Shown: positions 1 through 7,954 of the stretch, piece after piece | Layout: every line of letters begins with the position of its first letter | Numbering within the stretch: the first letter of the stretch is position 1 | NCBI GenBank assembly: GCA_023417815.1 | Contig: JAEZEI010000064.1 | Span: 108,176-172,175, forward strand | Length of the DNA stretch: 64,000 nucleotides | Direction: 5' to 3' | Source: Bacteroidota bacterium | GTDB taxonomy: Bacteria > Bacteroidota > Bacteroidia > Chitinophagales > Chitinophagaceae | Translations under genes and position numbers: made by a program | Notes under the pieces: model-generated | Database searches by the model: none | Seen by the model: the letters and a program-made list of their open reading frames with translations, nothing else | What the model was told of the DNA's origin: nothing

Positions 1-2
1 CC

Positions 3-290
3 CATAAGCTGGTTTACGATAAACTGACCTCAGAAAACCCCATCGATCTAACACGTTACCAGGTGGCAAACTGTTACATGGGTAAAGTTGGTTTGATAAA
101 TAGCGGTGGCGAAAGTAAAGGTGCAACAGATATGGCTGAAGCTGTTACAACTGCGGTGATCAACAAGAGAGCAGGCGGAATGGGGCTGATCAGCGGAAGG
201 AAGGCCTTCCAGAAACCACTTGCAGAAGGTGTTGAATTACTGAACACCATTCAGGACGTTTACCTTGAGCCTTCAATTACAATAGCTTAA
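3..290 (+). CDS. fbaB: Class I fructose-bisphosphate aldolase, C-terminal part
   Basis: Only the last 95 codons lie in the window; the gene enters from the left edge, open in frame from base 3. The translation carries the block NKRAGGMGLISGRKAFQKP and ends DVYLEPSITIA, matching the end of the E. coli FbaB (DhnA-type) class I aldolase family. That enzyme cleaves fructose-1,6-bisphosphate to dihydroxyacetone phosphate and glyceraldehyde-3-phosphate in the cytoplasm. The Schiff-base lysine would lie in the missing part. The first internal ATG (base 78) is not the start. A hairpin follows the stop directly. Confidence 0.88.
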   Translation, partial: HKLVYDKLTSENPIDLTRYQVANCYMGKVGLINSGGESKGATDMAEAVTTAVINKRAGGMGLISGRKAFQKPLAEGVELLNTIQDVYLEPSITIA

Positions 291-304
291 TTTGTAACTT
301 CATT

Positions 305-325
305 GTCCGGGCCTTGTGCCCGGAC
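305..325 (+). terminator. Hairpin terminator after fbaB
   Basis: Perfect 8-bp stem GTCCGGGC/GCCCGGAC with loop CTTGT, followed by CTTCTTAAC, 15 bases after the fbaB stop and 16 bases before the accD ATG. The T tract is weak, so it could also be structure in an accD leader. Confidence 0.5.
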
Positions 326-341
326 CTTCTTAACACCACCT

Positions 342-1253
342 ATGCAACAAGAAGAGGATTTCGACGCAAATCTTACCGGAGAAGAAGGTCTTCCCGAGGA
401 ATCGAGGAGGAGCTGGTTCAAACGGATGAAAAAAGGTATCCTTACTTCAACAAAAGAAAAGAAGGATGCACCGGAAGGTTTGTGGACCAAATGCCCGAAT
501 TGCAAATACACCTGCACCGCTTCAGAGCTTGCAGAAAATAAATATATCTGTCCAAAGTGCGACTTCCATCACCGGATCGGAAGCGATGAATATTTCCAGA
601 TCCTGTTTGACGATGGCAATTACACCGAACTTTTCGCAAACATCCGGTCAAAGGATTACCTGGGCTTTGTAGACCTGAAACCTTACCAGAAAAGACTGGA
701 AGAAACTTATGCGAAAAGCGATATCCATGATTCAATCACTGTTGGTCATGGAAAAGTGAAAGGTCTCGACCTTGTAATCGCATGCATGGATTTCGAATTC
801 ATTGGCGGAAGCCTTGGCAGCGTGATGGGTGAAAAGATATGCCGCGCCTGTGATTATTGTATAGAACACCGCATCCCTTTCATGATCATCAACAAAAGCG
901 GTGGTGCCCGAATGATGGAGAGCGCATTCTCCCTGATGCAGCTTGCGAAAACATCCGGAAGACTCACTTTGCTCAGCGAAGCGAAGATCCCTTACATATC
1001 CCTTTGCACTGATCCAACCTTTGGCGGAACCACGGCATCATTTGCTATGCTGGGAGATATCATCTGCGCTGAACCCGGTGCACTTATTGGTTTTGCGGGG
1101 CCAAGAGTAATCAAAGAAACTATTAAGAAGGATCTTCCTGAAGGATTCCAGCGCAGCGAATTCCTGCTGGAGCATGGATTCCTTGATTTTATTGTTCACC
1201 GGAAAGAATTAAAGGATAAGATCGCAACTACCCTGCAGCTATTTGCTGACTGA
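342..1253 (+). CDS. accD: Acetyl-CoA carboxylase carboxyltransferase subunit beta
   Basis: This is the beta subunit of the carboxyltransferase, which moves the carboxyl group from carboxybiotin to acetyl-CoA to give malonyl-CoA, the first step of fatty acid synthesis; it pairs with AccA, which is not in the window. The 303-residue product has the AccD zinc ribbon near residues 45-70 (CPNC and CPKC pairs) and then a crotonase-like domain with the oxyanion region SGGARMMES and TDPTFGGTTASF. I chose ATG 342; an in-frame TTG at 303 would start inside the hairpin and add 13 unrelated residues. The end overlaps the convergent AI-2E-type gene by 15 bases. Confidence 0.95.
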   Translation: MQQEEDFDANLTGEEGLPEESRRSWFKRMKKGILTSTKEKKDAPEGLWTKCPNCKYTCTASELAENKYICPKCDFHHRIGSDEYFQILFDDGNYTELFANIRSKDYLGFVDLKPYQKRLEETYAKSDIHDSITVGHGKVKGLDLVIACMDFEFIGGSLGSVMGEKICRACDYCIEHRIPFMIINKSGGARMMESAFSLMQLAKTSGRLTLLSEAKIPYISLCTDPTFGGTTASFAMLGDIICAEPGALIGFAGPRVIKETIKKDLPEGFQRSEFLLEHGFLDFIVHRKELKDKIATTLQLFAD

Positions 1254-2342
1254 TGCGCCAAAAATGGATTTGATCTTCTGCATGAATGGTGAATCTTTTT
1301 TACCGCTTCTTGTTTCCCCGATAAGGTATCCGATCGGTTTTAATGGGGTGATGTGATCACACACGATCTTGAATACACCCAGTAAGGGAATGGCCAGGAT
1401 AAGCCCGGCTATCCCCCACACCATTTCACCGATCACCAGCACAACTATTGTAAAAAGCGGATTTATATTCACTTTCGCGCCTACCACCAATGGTTCAAGA
1501 ATATAACTCTGTATGAACTGTACTATCGAATAAACGATCACGATGCCGATGAGCATGCCGGTTCCTGCTCCCTGTGAAATTGCCATCAGCAGGGTCAGCG
1601 CTGTTCCTGTAAGATTCCCGACAAACGGAACGATCTCCAGGATGCCGCAAAGTACTGCAAAGAACAAAGCGTATTTCACACCCAGGATGCTGAATCCTAT
1701 CCCGTACATGATCCATAAAATAAAGATCATGCGCGCAAGTCCGGAAATATAATTCTGCCCCACCTGCGAAGCATCATAAGCGATCTTCAGCGCATTCTTC
1801 TTTTCCTCGCCACTGAACATTTTCAGCAAGAATGATTTAAGATGTTTACGGAAATAAAGGAACAGGAATACATAAACGAGAACCAGCACAAATTTTATAA
1901 GTATGGAAGTTACCGACCCAAGTGCTCCCATCACCATCCTGCTTGCCTGCTGGCCGCCCGTTCTTTTCTGGTCCGAGATCATTTGCTGTTGCTGTTCCGA
2001 GGAGATACCCATTGTTTGTGCGATGAATTGCTGTATCCTCTTCGCAAAACCGGAAACCATATCCTGCAACTTGTGCGTGTCTTCCGCAAAATTCCCTACC
2101 TGCCAGCTTACAAGAAAAACCAGCGAGGCACATGCAATGAGAAATATCAGCGTGCATACGAAGGCAGCCAGCGCTGTATGAAGACCGCGATCCTCAAGCC
2201 ATTTGCAAAACGGTATGAAAAGCATCGCCAAAAAAGATGCAATGGTAACAGGAATAAGAAAATCGGCAGCATAATAAAGCCCGGCAAAAAGCAGGAAAAG
2301 AAACAAAAGGATCGCAATGCCTCGATGCAGAAGTGGGATCAT
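1239..2342 (-). CDS. AI-2E family transporter (membrane permease)
   Basis: The 367-residue protein has the layout of the AI-2E/PerM family: two N-terminal membrane helices, a soluble segment around residues 70-150 rich in Gln and Lys, then a run of hydrophobic helices with the family pattern GILEIVPFVGNLTG near residue 235 and the C-terminal IAGLILAIPLLGV. Members are inner-membrane exporters; E. coli TqsA exports autoinducer-2, but many relatives act on other or unknown substrates, so no substrate is assigned. It overlaps the accD stop tail to tail. ATG 2342 starts directly with a hydrophobic segment. Confidence 0.88.
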   Translation of the reverse strand: MIPLLHRGIAILLFLFLLFAGLYYAADFLIPVTIASFLAMLFIPFCKWLEDRGLHTALAAFVCTLIFLIACASLVFLVSWQVGNFAEDTHKLQDMVSGFAKRIQQFIAQTMGISSEQQQQMISDQKRTGGQQASRMVMGALGSVTSILIKFVLVLVYVFLFLYFRKHLKSFLLKMFSGEEKKNALKIAYDASQVGQNYISGLARMIFILWIMYGIGFSILGVKYALFFAVLCGILEIVPFVGNLTGTALTLLMAISQGAGTGMLIGIVIVYSIVQFIQSYILEPLVVGAKVNINPLFTIVVLVIGEMVWGIAGLILAIPLLGVFKIVCDHITPLKPIGYLIGETRSGKKDSPFMQKIKSIFGASVSK

Positions 2343-2438
2343 TACCGTGTTGGTTCAGATTATTTGAAAAAATTTTTATTGTTCAGTTTCAAGAATCGAA
2401 CCAATCAAAGAACGCTCCGCCATTCCATGCTTCGGATC

Positions 2439-2858
2439 CTAGCCGTGGATCTCCTTTGTTCTTTTTACTGATGCTGATACCAGCTTTCGGATAACATCTT
2501 CATCCACATCATCCAGCTTCTTAATGTAAACGCACACCTTCCCGGTGGTATGCGGTCCGAGTTTATGCAGCAGTTCCTGCCGGCCCTTAAATTCTGATTC
2601 GATATATACTACAGTAGAATCCTTTCGCGGAGAGAAAGCCGCAAGCGGTGCATCACCTTCCCTGCCCGACTCATAGCGGTAATGATAGTTGCCGAACCCG
2701 ATAATAGTGGGACCGTACATCTGTGGCTGCAAGCCGGTTACTTCTTTAAATATTTGAAGTAGACGCTGAGCATCCTTCCGGCGCCGTTCATTCGGAATGG
2801 CCGCAACAAAATCTTTTACGCTGGCGCCCGTGTATTGGGTTTTATTCGCTGATGCCAC
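2439..2858 (-). CDS. DUF1801 (YdhG-like) domain protein
   Basis: The 139-residue cytoplasmic protein resembles DUF1801 proteins: an N-terminal helix pair (VKDFVAAIPNERRRKDAQRL), the segment QMYGPTIIGFGNYHYRYESG, and a strand-rich middle (AAFSPRKDSTVVYI), ending with a helix. The fold is related to YdhG/frataxin-like proteins; no enzymatic function is established. The start is a GTG at 2858. It is a single gene between the AI-2E-type gene and the divergent smpB. Confidence 0.75.
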   Translation of the reverse strand: MASANKTQYTGASVKDFVAAIPNERRRKDAQRLLQIFKEVTGLQPQMYGPTIIGFGNYHYRYESGREGDAPLAAFSPRKDSTVVYIESEFKGRQELLHKLGPHTTGKVCVYIKKLDDVDEDVIRKLVSASVKRTKEIHG

Positions 2859-2932
2859 ACTTAAAATTAATCAAGTTCACAGATCATCTCCTAATCTTTG
2901 GTATAAATTAGGCCGATCCCCTTTTCAGGCTG

Positions 2933-2940
2933 TAATTTTG
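2933..2940 (+). promoter_or_regulatory. Predicted -7 element of smpB promoter
   Basis: TAATTTTG matches the Bacteroidota -7 consensus TAnnTTTG exactly and lies 30 bases before the smpB GTG. No clear -33 TTTG lies at the usual distance. Confidence 0.45.
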
Positions 2941-2969
2941 CCGGAATCATCGTAATCAACAACGCGGAA

Positions 2970-3407
2970 GTGGAAATATCAAACAGGAAGGCCTTTCATG
3001 ACTATTTTTTCGAGGAAAGATATATTGCCGGGATTGTGCTAAGCGGAACCGAAATAAAATCGCTGCGGGCCGGCAAGGCCAGTTTCAACGACAGCTATTG
3101 CATTTTCCATAATGGGGAATTATTTGTAAAAAGTCTCCACATCTCTGAGTATTCCTTTGGTACATACAACCGCCATGAGCCGTTGCAGGAGCGAAAGCTA
3201 CTTCTAAATAAAAAAGAATTGAGGAAACTGGAAGGAAAAAGCCGCGAAAAAGGCTACAGCATCATCCCTTTACGTATTTTCCTTGCCGACAGCGGCTTTT
3301 TTAAGATGGAGATCGGCCTTGGAAAGGGCAAAAAGAACTATGATAAACGCGAAACCATCAAGGAAAGAGATACTGAAAGGGATATAAAAAGAAAGTATGG
3401 CATCTAA
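2970..3407 (+). CDS. smpB: SsrA-binding protein SmpB
   Basis: SmpB binds tmRNA and delivers it to stalled ribosomes for trans-translation. The 145-residue product carries the family signatures VLSGTEIKSLRAGKASFNDS near residues 23-42, FGTYNRHEPLQERKLLLNKKEL near 68-89, and the basic C-terminal tail ending KERDTERDIKRKYGI that enters the mRNA channel. The start is a GTG at 2970, directly before EISNRKAFHDYFFEE; no in-frame ATG lies upstream before a stop-free stretch runs out of family-like sequence. The tmRNA gene is not nearby. The small HTH gene follows 11 bases later and is probably co-transcribed. Confidence 0.95.
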   Translation: MEISNRKAFHDYFFEERYIAGIVLSGTEIKSLRAGKASFNDSYCIFHNGELFVKSLHISEYSFGTYNRHEPLQERKLLLNKKELRKLEGKSREKGYSIIPLRIFLADSGFFKMEIGLGKGKKNYDKRETIKERDTERDIKRKYGI

Positions 3408-3418
3408 TATGCGGGAAG

Positions 3419-3682
3419 ATGAGTATCCAACATGCATCTGCAAGGTTATTCATAAAAACACGGTTTATGGAACAAAAATTCCCCTTAAGCAAACAGGAAT
3501 CCCGTATTCTCAGTTCATTAACGCGTGGCAGACTTTATAAAGAGATCGCCTCGGATTATTCCATCAGCATCAACACGGTAAAGAAGCATTGCAAGAACAT
3601 CTATCGCAAGCTGGAGGTTCATTCACGGGCGCAGGCGCGCAACCTGGTTATGCAAAGCGATCTGCAGCCGGTAAATAATTAA
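3419..3682 (+). CDS. Small LuxR-type HTH protein (DNA-binding domain only)
   Basis: The protein of at most 87 residues is almost entirely a LuxR/GerE-type helix-turn-helix. The pattern LSKQESRILSSLTRGRLYKEI, then SISINTVKKHCKNIYRKLEV and RAQA, matches the NarL/FixJ output domain, including the TVKxHxxNIYRKL recognition helix. There is no receiver, PAS or autoinducer-binding domain. ATG 3419 is used here, but the internal ATG 3467 (MEQKFPLSK) would leave a minimal domain and may be the true start. It follows smpB by 11 bases. Its targets are unknown. Confidence 0.75.
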   Translation: MSIQHASARLFIKTRFMEQKFPLSKQESRILSSLTRGRLYKEIASDYSISINTVKKHCKNIYRKLEVHSRAQARNLVMQSDLQPVNN

Positions 3683-3689
3683 GGAACCA

Positions 3690-5117
3690 TCAACATTCAC
3701 TGAGACTTATCGGGATATGGACGGCGAGGCCACCGTCTGAGGTTTCTTTGTACTTACTGTTCATGTCCAGCGCCGTATCCCACATGGTTTTTATTACGCC
3801 ATCGAGACTCACCTTGGCGAAATCCGGTGTGCTTTGAAGTGCAAGCTGGCTCGCGGTGATCGCCTTAATGGCGCCCATAGTATTTCGCTCAATACAGGGA
3901 ACCTGCACAAGTCCTCCGATCGGGTCGCAGGTCATACCGAGGTGATGCTCCATCGCTATCTCGGCAGCCATCAGAACCTGTCTCTGGGTTCCGCCCATAC
4001 ATTCTGTGAGCGCGGCCGCAGCCATTGCGCTGCTTACACCGATCTCCGCCTGGCATCCACCCATTGCCGCAGAAATAGTTGCGCCTTTTTTAAATATGCT
4101 GCCGATCTCACTCGCCGTTAAAAGGAACTGGACTATCCTGTCTTCATCGGCGGAAGGATCTGCAAACAACAAATAATATTGAAGCACCGCCGGAATAACA
4201 CCTGCCGCGCCATTGGTTGGAGCAGTGACCACCCTACCGAACGATGCATTTTCTTCATTCACGGCCAGCGCAAAGCAACTCACCCAGTCCAGTATATAAT
4301 TGAACTGGCTTCCGCCTGCCCTTATCGCCGTTATCCATTCATCGTAATTCTCAACATTCTTCCCTTTCAGTAATTTTTTATTCAGGGAAGATGCGCGGCG
4401 TTTCACCTGCAAACCTCCCGGCAGGTAACCTTCCTTCCTGCTTCCAAGGAACATGCAGTCTTTCATTACCTGCCAGATATTCAACAGGCCTGCGCGAGTT
4501 TCTAAAGCAGGGCGCCAGGCATTCTCATTCTCCAGTACGATCTCGGAAATATTCATCCCGGTTTTCCTGCACCAGTGCAGAAGATCCTCTGCATCATTCA
4601 CCGGGAAAGAAAGATCGATTTCCTTTTGAACGGCCACTTCACCCTCTTTCTGAACAAATCCCCCACCTACAGAATAAAATGTTTCTGCAATGGTTTCACC
4701 GGTGCTGGTTTCTGTCAGAAAAGTAAGTGCGTTGGGATGGTAAGGAAGGGATTCAGAATAGAGGAACTGGATATCCTTTTCAGGATCAAATTCAATTTCG
4801 GTTCTGCCGCCCAGTAAAAGTTTTTTCCGGGCCCTGATATCTTCAATGCGCGAAGCTACTTTATCCACGGCGAAGGTAACAGGATCTTCTCCATTCAGCC
4901 CGAGCTGAACTGCCACATCCGTTCCATGCCCCACCCCTGTTTTTGCGAGTGAACCGTAAAGTAAAACCTCGACGCGTTTTACCTGTTCCAGAATTCTTTT
5001 TTCTTCCAGGGAATTAAGGAAACGAAGCGCAGCGCGCCACGGGCCAAGGGTATGGCTGCTGCTGGGACCTATCCCGATCTTGAACATATCAAAAACCGAT
5101 ATTGCTTCCTGGCTCAC
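3690..5117 (-). CDS. sdaA: L-serine ammonia-lyase, iron-sulfur dependent
   Basis: This enzyme deaminates L-serine to pyruvate and ammonia using an oxygen-sensitive 4Fe-4S cluster. At 475 residues it is the single-chain type: the beta domain comes first (SVFDMFKIGIGPSSSHTLGP, residues 7-26) and the alpha domain second, with GGCQAEIGVSSAMAAAALTEC and CDPIGGLVQVPCIERN supplying the candidate cluster cysteines. The start is a GTG at 5117, since the family motif begins at residue 7. It lies 9 bases after the FKBP gene in the same direction. SerA at 44834 makes the opposite contribution to the serine pool. Confidence 0.95.
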   Translation of the reverse strand: MSQEAISVFDMFKIGIGPSSSHTLGPWRAALRFLNSLEEKRILEQVKRVEVLLYGSLAKTGVGHGTDVAVQLGLNGEDPVTFAVDKVASRIEDIRARKKLLLGGRTEIEFDPEKDIQFLYSESLPYHPNALTFLTETSTGETIAETFYSVGGGFVQKEGEVAVQKEIDLSFPVNDAEDLLHWCRKTGMNISEIVLENENAWRPALETRAGLLNIWQVMKDCMFLGSRKEGYLPGGLQVKRRASSLNKKLLKGKNVENYDEWITAIRAGGSQFNYILDWVSCFALAVNEENASFGRVVTAPTNGAAGVIPAVLQYYLLFADPSADEDRIVQFLLTASEIGSIFKKGATISAAMGGCQAEIGVSSAMAAAALTECMGGTQRQVLMAAEIAMEHHLGMTCDPIGGLVQVPCIERNTMGAIKAITASQLALQSTPDFAKVSLDGVIKTMWDTALDMNSKYKETSDGGLAVHIPISLSEC

Positions 5118-5126
5118 CGCGTTGGA

Positions 5127-5624
5127 TTATTGTACATCAAGTAATTCAATTTCAAAATCCAGGTAAGAATCGGCAGGGATCAACACATTGCCGTATCCGT
5201 CATATTGTACCTGGTCGGCATAACCCAGTGAAGGCGGAATATAAATATGAAGCTTTGCACCTGTATTCATTAATGGCATAACATACTGCCAGCCTTTCAG
5301 GAGATTTCCCAGCACGAATTTTATTCCGTTCACCGACTGGTTAAAGTCAAACATATTACCACCAAGTATCCTGCCTATATATTTTACAGTGATATTGCTG
5401 CAAACCGTGGGAGCAGAACCGTTTCCCTGGTGAATGATGGTATAGAAGGCGCCGCTGCTGTGCTGGATTGCATCCACATTATTAGCAGTGAGCCAGTTGG
5501 AAAGATAGGTAACTTCAGAAGCCGGGGCAATGGCAGTGGGCGGTGCAAAACCGCAACTCATTCCTTCATTTTTTTTACATGAAGAAAAAGCCAGCACCAG
5601 GGCGATCGCAATTAAACGATACAT
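5127..5624 (-). CDS. FKBP-type peptidyl-prolyl isomerase lipoprotein
   Basis: The 165-residue protein starts with a lipoprotein signal peptide (hydrophobic segment, then FSSCKK with the lipid-accepting Cys at residue 16), so it is likely anchored in an envelope membrane facing the periplasm. The C-terminal half has the FKBP pattern: KYIGRILGGNMFD, LLKGWQYVMPLMNTGAKLHI and IPPSLGYAD, ending with LDFEIELLDV. The family catalyses cis-trans isomerisation of X-Pro bonds. It sits between sdaA and a small membrane protein gene in one direction with short gaps. Confidence 0.85.
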   Translation of the reverse strand: MYRLIAIALVLAFSSCKKNEGMSCGFAPPTAIAPASEVTYLSNWLTANNVDAIQHSSGAFYTIIHQGNGSAPTVCSNITVKYIGRILGGNMFDFNQSVNGIKFVLGNLLKGWQYVMPLMNTGAKLHIYIPPSLGYADQVQYDGYGNVLIPADSYLDFEIELLDVQ

Positions 5625-5633
5625 AAGATTGGA

Positions 5634-5957
5634 TTAATTATTCTTTTCACGGGCAATTAATTCCCGGTATAACTGTTCATTCATTTCCCATTTGAACATC
5701 ATCCGGAAATAGGCGAAAAATAATGTTGCGATGAACAAGGCAATTACCACAGCAATAAAGCTGCCTGTACCTATGTGAGAGATCTTTGCATACCAGTCTG
5801 GAAAAAATGCATACACCACCCCGATGAACAATGCAACCGGCATACTGAAAAGCAGGGCGTAAGGCAATCCCGCCAGGATCCGGTTTGGCGTTCGCGCCAG
5901 CCTTTCACGGTCAGCCTCCCAGTATTCCACGAAACTTTTTTCCTTTTCTGACAGCAT
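5634..5957 (-). CDS. Small two-helix membrane protein, unknown function
   Basis: The 107-residue protein has a charged N-terminus (LSEKEKSFVEYWEADRERL), two hydrophobic helices at about residues 27-50 and 62-85, and a charged amphipathic tail. I do not recognise a named family. It is first in a minus-strand run with the FKBP lipoprotein (9-base gap) and sdaA, and divergent from the HU-CCDC81 gene. Function unknown. Confidence 0.7.
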   Translation of the reverse strand: MLSEKEKSFVEYWEADRERLARTPNRILAGLPYALLFSMPVALFIGVVYAFFPDWYAKISHIGTGSFIAVVIALFIATLFFAYFRMMFKWEMNEQLYRELIAREKNN

Positions 5958-5988
5958 TTCTCAAAATTAAGGACAAACCGCCTATCCC

Positions 5989-6018
5989 TTTGCAATTTTA
6001 TCAATAACATGTACTTTG
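5989..6018 (+). promoter_or_regulatory. Possible promoter of the HU-CCDC81/DnaJ operon
   Basis: TTTG (5989-5992), 19 bases, then TACTTTG (6012-6018). The spacing is the usual one for Bacteroidota, but the -7 element is one base shorter than TAnnTTTG. The ATG at 6044 is 25 bases further. Confidence 0.35.
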
Positions 6019-6043
6019 CAACCGACCAATAACCCCTCTCCGG

Positions 6044-6901
6044 ATGAAAATTGAACAGCTTATCGTTCAGCATCTTTACAACGCTAAACAGGTTTCGTTA
6101 CAACAGATCGGCACTTTTTATCTTTCACATGATGCAAATGTATCAGGTGACACGCCGCTTCCTGATAACGCCATCACTTTTGAATATAATACACGGGCAC
6201 CTGAAGATGAGGCGCTCATAGATTATATTATCCAGCAAACAAGAAAGATCCGTCCGCTCGCCTCTTCCGACCTGGAATCGTATTGTATTCTTGGCAGGGA
6301 ATACCTGAACATCGGCAAGCCGTTTTACATTGGCGGGTTGGGCACGCTTCAGAAATCCCAGAACGGCGGATATGAATTCATCCAGGGGCATAGCGTTAAT
6401 CCTAAACTGGAAGCTGGAAATAATATTCTCCGCGAAAAAGAAGATGACGATATCAGTTTTTCGACCGTGAACCCGAAACCTGCGAAAAGCTATGGGATGC
6501 TGGTATTTGTGGCGATATTATTCCTTGCACTTACGGCAGCAGCGATCTATTACCTCGTAACGCTGAAAAATAAACAAAAGCTTGTTGAAGAAGTTCCGGT
6601 TACCGACACCCTTGTTCAGCAGGCACCACCTGTTGCAGTGATCGATTCAACACCACCAAGAAAGATCCCCGGCGATACTTCTTCCTTTAAGGTTGTAGTG
6701 AAACAATATTCCAGCGAAGCTGCAGCACAAAAAGCTTTCGATCGTTTTACCTCTTACGGCCACAAACTTTACCTTCATAAAGAAGATTCAACACGGTGGA
6801 CCCTTTCCATACCCTTTTATAATGTTGTTTCTGATACCGTGCGGGCCAAAGACAGCCTGCAACGATTATTCGGCAACCCTGTATATGTTGATATGGACTG
6901 A
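6044..6901 (+). CDS. HU-CCDC81 domain and SPOR-like membrane protein
   Basis: The 285-residue protein has three parts. Residues 1-135 resemble the paired HU-like domains of the CCDC81-type bacterial family (QIGTFYLSHDANVSGDTPLP, then GKPFYIGGLGTLQKSQNG). One membrane helix lies at about residues 150-171 (YGMLVFVAILFLALTAAAIY). After a Pro-rich linker, the C-terminal 75 residues look like a SPOR domain (FKVVVKQYSSEAAAQKAFDRF, LSIPF), a fold that binds denuded peptidoglycan. The likely layout is a cytoplasmic HU part and a periplasmic SPOR part. Its stop shares one base with the start of the DnaJ-like gene, so the two are translationally coupled. Confidence 0.78.
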   Translation: MKIEQLIVQHLYNAKQVSLQQIGTFYLSHDANVSGDTPLPDNAITFEYNTRAPEDEALIDYIIQQTRKIRPLASSDLESYCILGREYLNIGKPFYIGGLGTLQKSQNGGYEFIQGHSVNPKLEAGNNILREKEDDDISFSTVNPKPAKSYGMLVFVAILFLALTAAAIYYLVTLKNKQKLVEEVPVTDTLVQQAPPVAVIDSTPPRKIPGDTSSFKVVVKQYSSEAAAQKAFDRFTSYGHKLYLHKEDSTRWTLSIPFYNVVSDTVRAKDSLQRLFGNPVYVDMD

Positions 6902-7776
6902 TGGAATACATAGATTATTATAATGTTCTCGGGATCTCGCGCAATGCCTCTGCTGAAGAGATAAAAAAGGCATACCGTAAACTTGCACGACTTTACCATC
7001 CCGATACAAATCCGGATAACCAGGAAGCGCATAAAAAATTCCAGCAGATAAATGAAGCCAACGAGGTTTTAAGCGATCCTGAAAAGCGGAAAAAATACGA
7101 CAAGTACGGCAAGGACTGGCAACATGGGGAAGCCTATGAAAGAGCGCGCCAGCAACAGCCTTTTGGCGGCGGCGGCGGATACTCCGGTTCCTTTGAAGAA
7201 GACGGTTTTTCAGATTTCTTCTCCAGCCTTTTCGGTGGAGGTTCAAGAGCATCCAGGTCGCGCGGGCAGGATCTGAACAGCACGCTCACCCTGAACCTGA
7301 CCGACGTTTTCACTACTCAGAAACAGACCATCACCATTAACGGGAAAAAAGTGAGGCTCACTATTCCCGCGGGCATTGAAGACGGCCAGGTAATTAAATT
7401 GAAAGGGTATGGCTCGCCCGGCGCCCGGGGCGGAACCGCCGGCGATCTTTACATAACATTCCAGGTAAATAATAATACTTCTTTCCGCCGAACCGGCAGC
7501 GACCTTCATCTCGACCTGCCGATCGATCTTTATACCGCGCTTTTGGGCGGAGAAACTACGGTGAACACCCTCCATGGAACCATAAAACTGAAAGTGAAGC
7601 CGGAAACCATGAACAATACTAAGGCCCGGATAAAAGGAAAAGGCTTCCCCGTTTATAAATCTGAAGGCAGTTTCGGCGACCTCTTCATCAATTACCAGGT
7701 TCAGTTGCCGCAGAATTTAACGGAGAAGGAAAAAGAGCTTTTCCGGGACCTGGCTGCCCTGCGCAAAGGCAAATAA
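6901..7776 (+). CDS. DnaJ-like cochaperone (CbpA type, no zinc finger)
   Basis: The J domain occupies residues 1-70 and holds the HPD motif (YHPDTNPDN) that stimulates DnaK ATPase. A Gly/Phe-rich linker follows (FGGGGGYSGSF, then DFFSSLFGGG), and then two DnaJ C-terminal beta domains (LTIPAGIEDGQVIKLKGYG; GDLYITFQV; GDLFINYQVQLP). The CxxCxGxG zinc repeats of DnaJ are absent, so it is the CbpA-like class at 291 residues. It starts within the stop codon of the HU-CCDC81 gene, an unusual partner. It may work with a DnaK encoded elsewhere. Confidence 0.9.
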   Translation: MEYIDYYNVLGISRNASAEEIKKAYRKLARLYHPDTNPDNQEAHKKFQQINEANEVLSDPEKRKKYDKYGKDWQHGEAYERARQQQPFGGGGGYSGSFEEDGFSDFFSSLFGGGSRASRSRGQDLNSTLTLNLTDVFTTQKQTITINGKKVRLTIPAGIEDGQVIKLKGYGSPGARGGTAGDLYITFQVNNNTSFRRTGSDLHLDLPIDLYTALLGGETTVNTLHGTIKLKVKPETMNNTKARIKGKGFPVYKSEGSFGDLFINYQVQLPQNLTEKEKELFRDLAALRKGK

Positions 7777-7811
7777 TTCTAACTTATTGAGATTCAATAA
7801 AATTTTGCTTA

Positions 7812-7852
7812 GCCTGAACAATTTTCATTCTAATTTCTTTTTTTGTTCAGGC
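7812..7852. repeat. 10-bp inverted repeat in the DnaJ/DUF6766 gap
   Basis: GCCTGAACAA and TTGTTCAGGC form a perfect 10-bp inverted repeat with a 21-base T-rich spacer. A second smaller repeat, CGGACA (7869-7874) and TGTCCG (7883-7888), follows at once. It could be a terminator for the DnaJ-like operon or an operator for the downstream gene; the sequence alone does not decide. Confidence 0.5.
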
Positions 7853-7954
7853 AGTGGACAATTTTTTTCGGACAAAAAATAATGTCCGGAAAATAATGTT
7901 CAATATAAAATAATCGTGTTTTCAGAACCTTGATCTTTCAAGCTTCAGATTGGC

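Noticed and set aside
1842..2471. 209-codon plus-strand frame
   Set aside because: It is antisense to the AI-2E-type gene, with a composition unlike a protein, and no family match.
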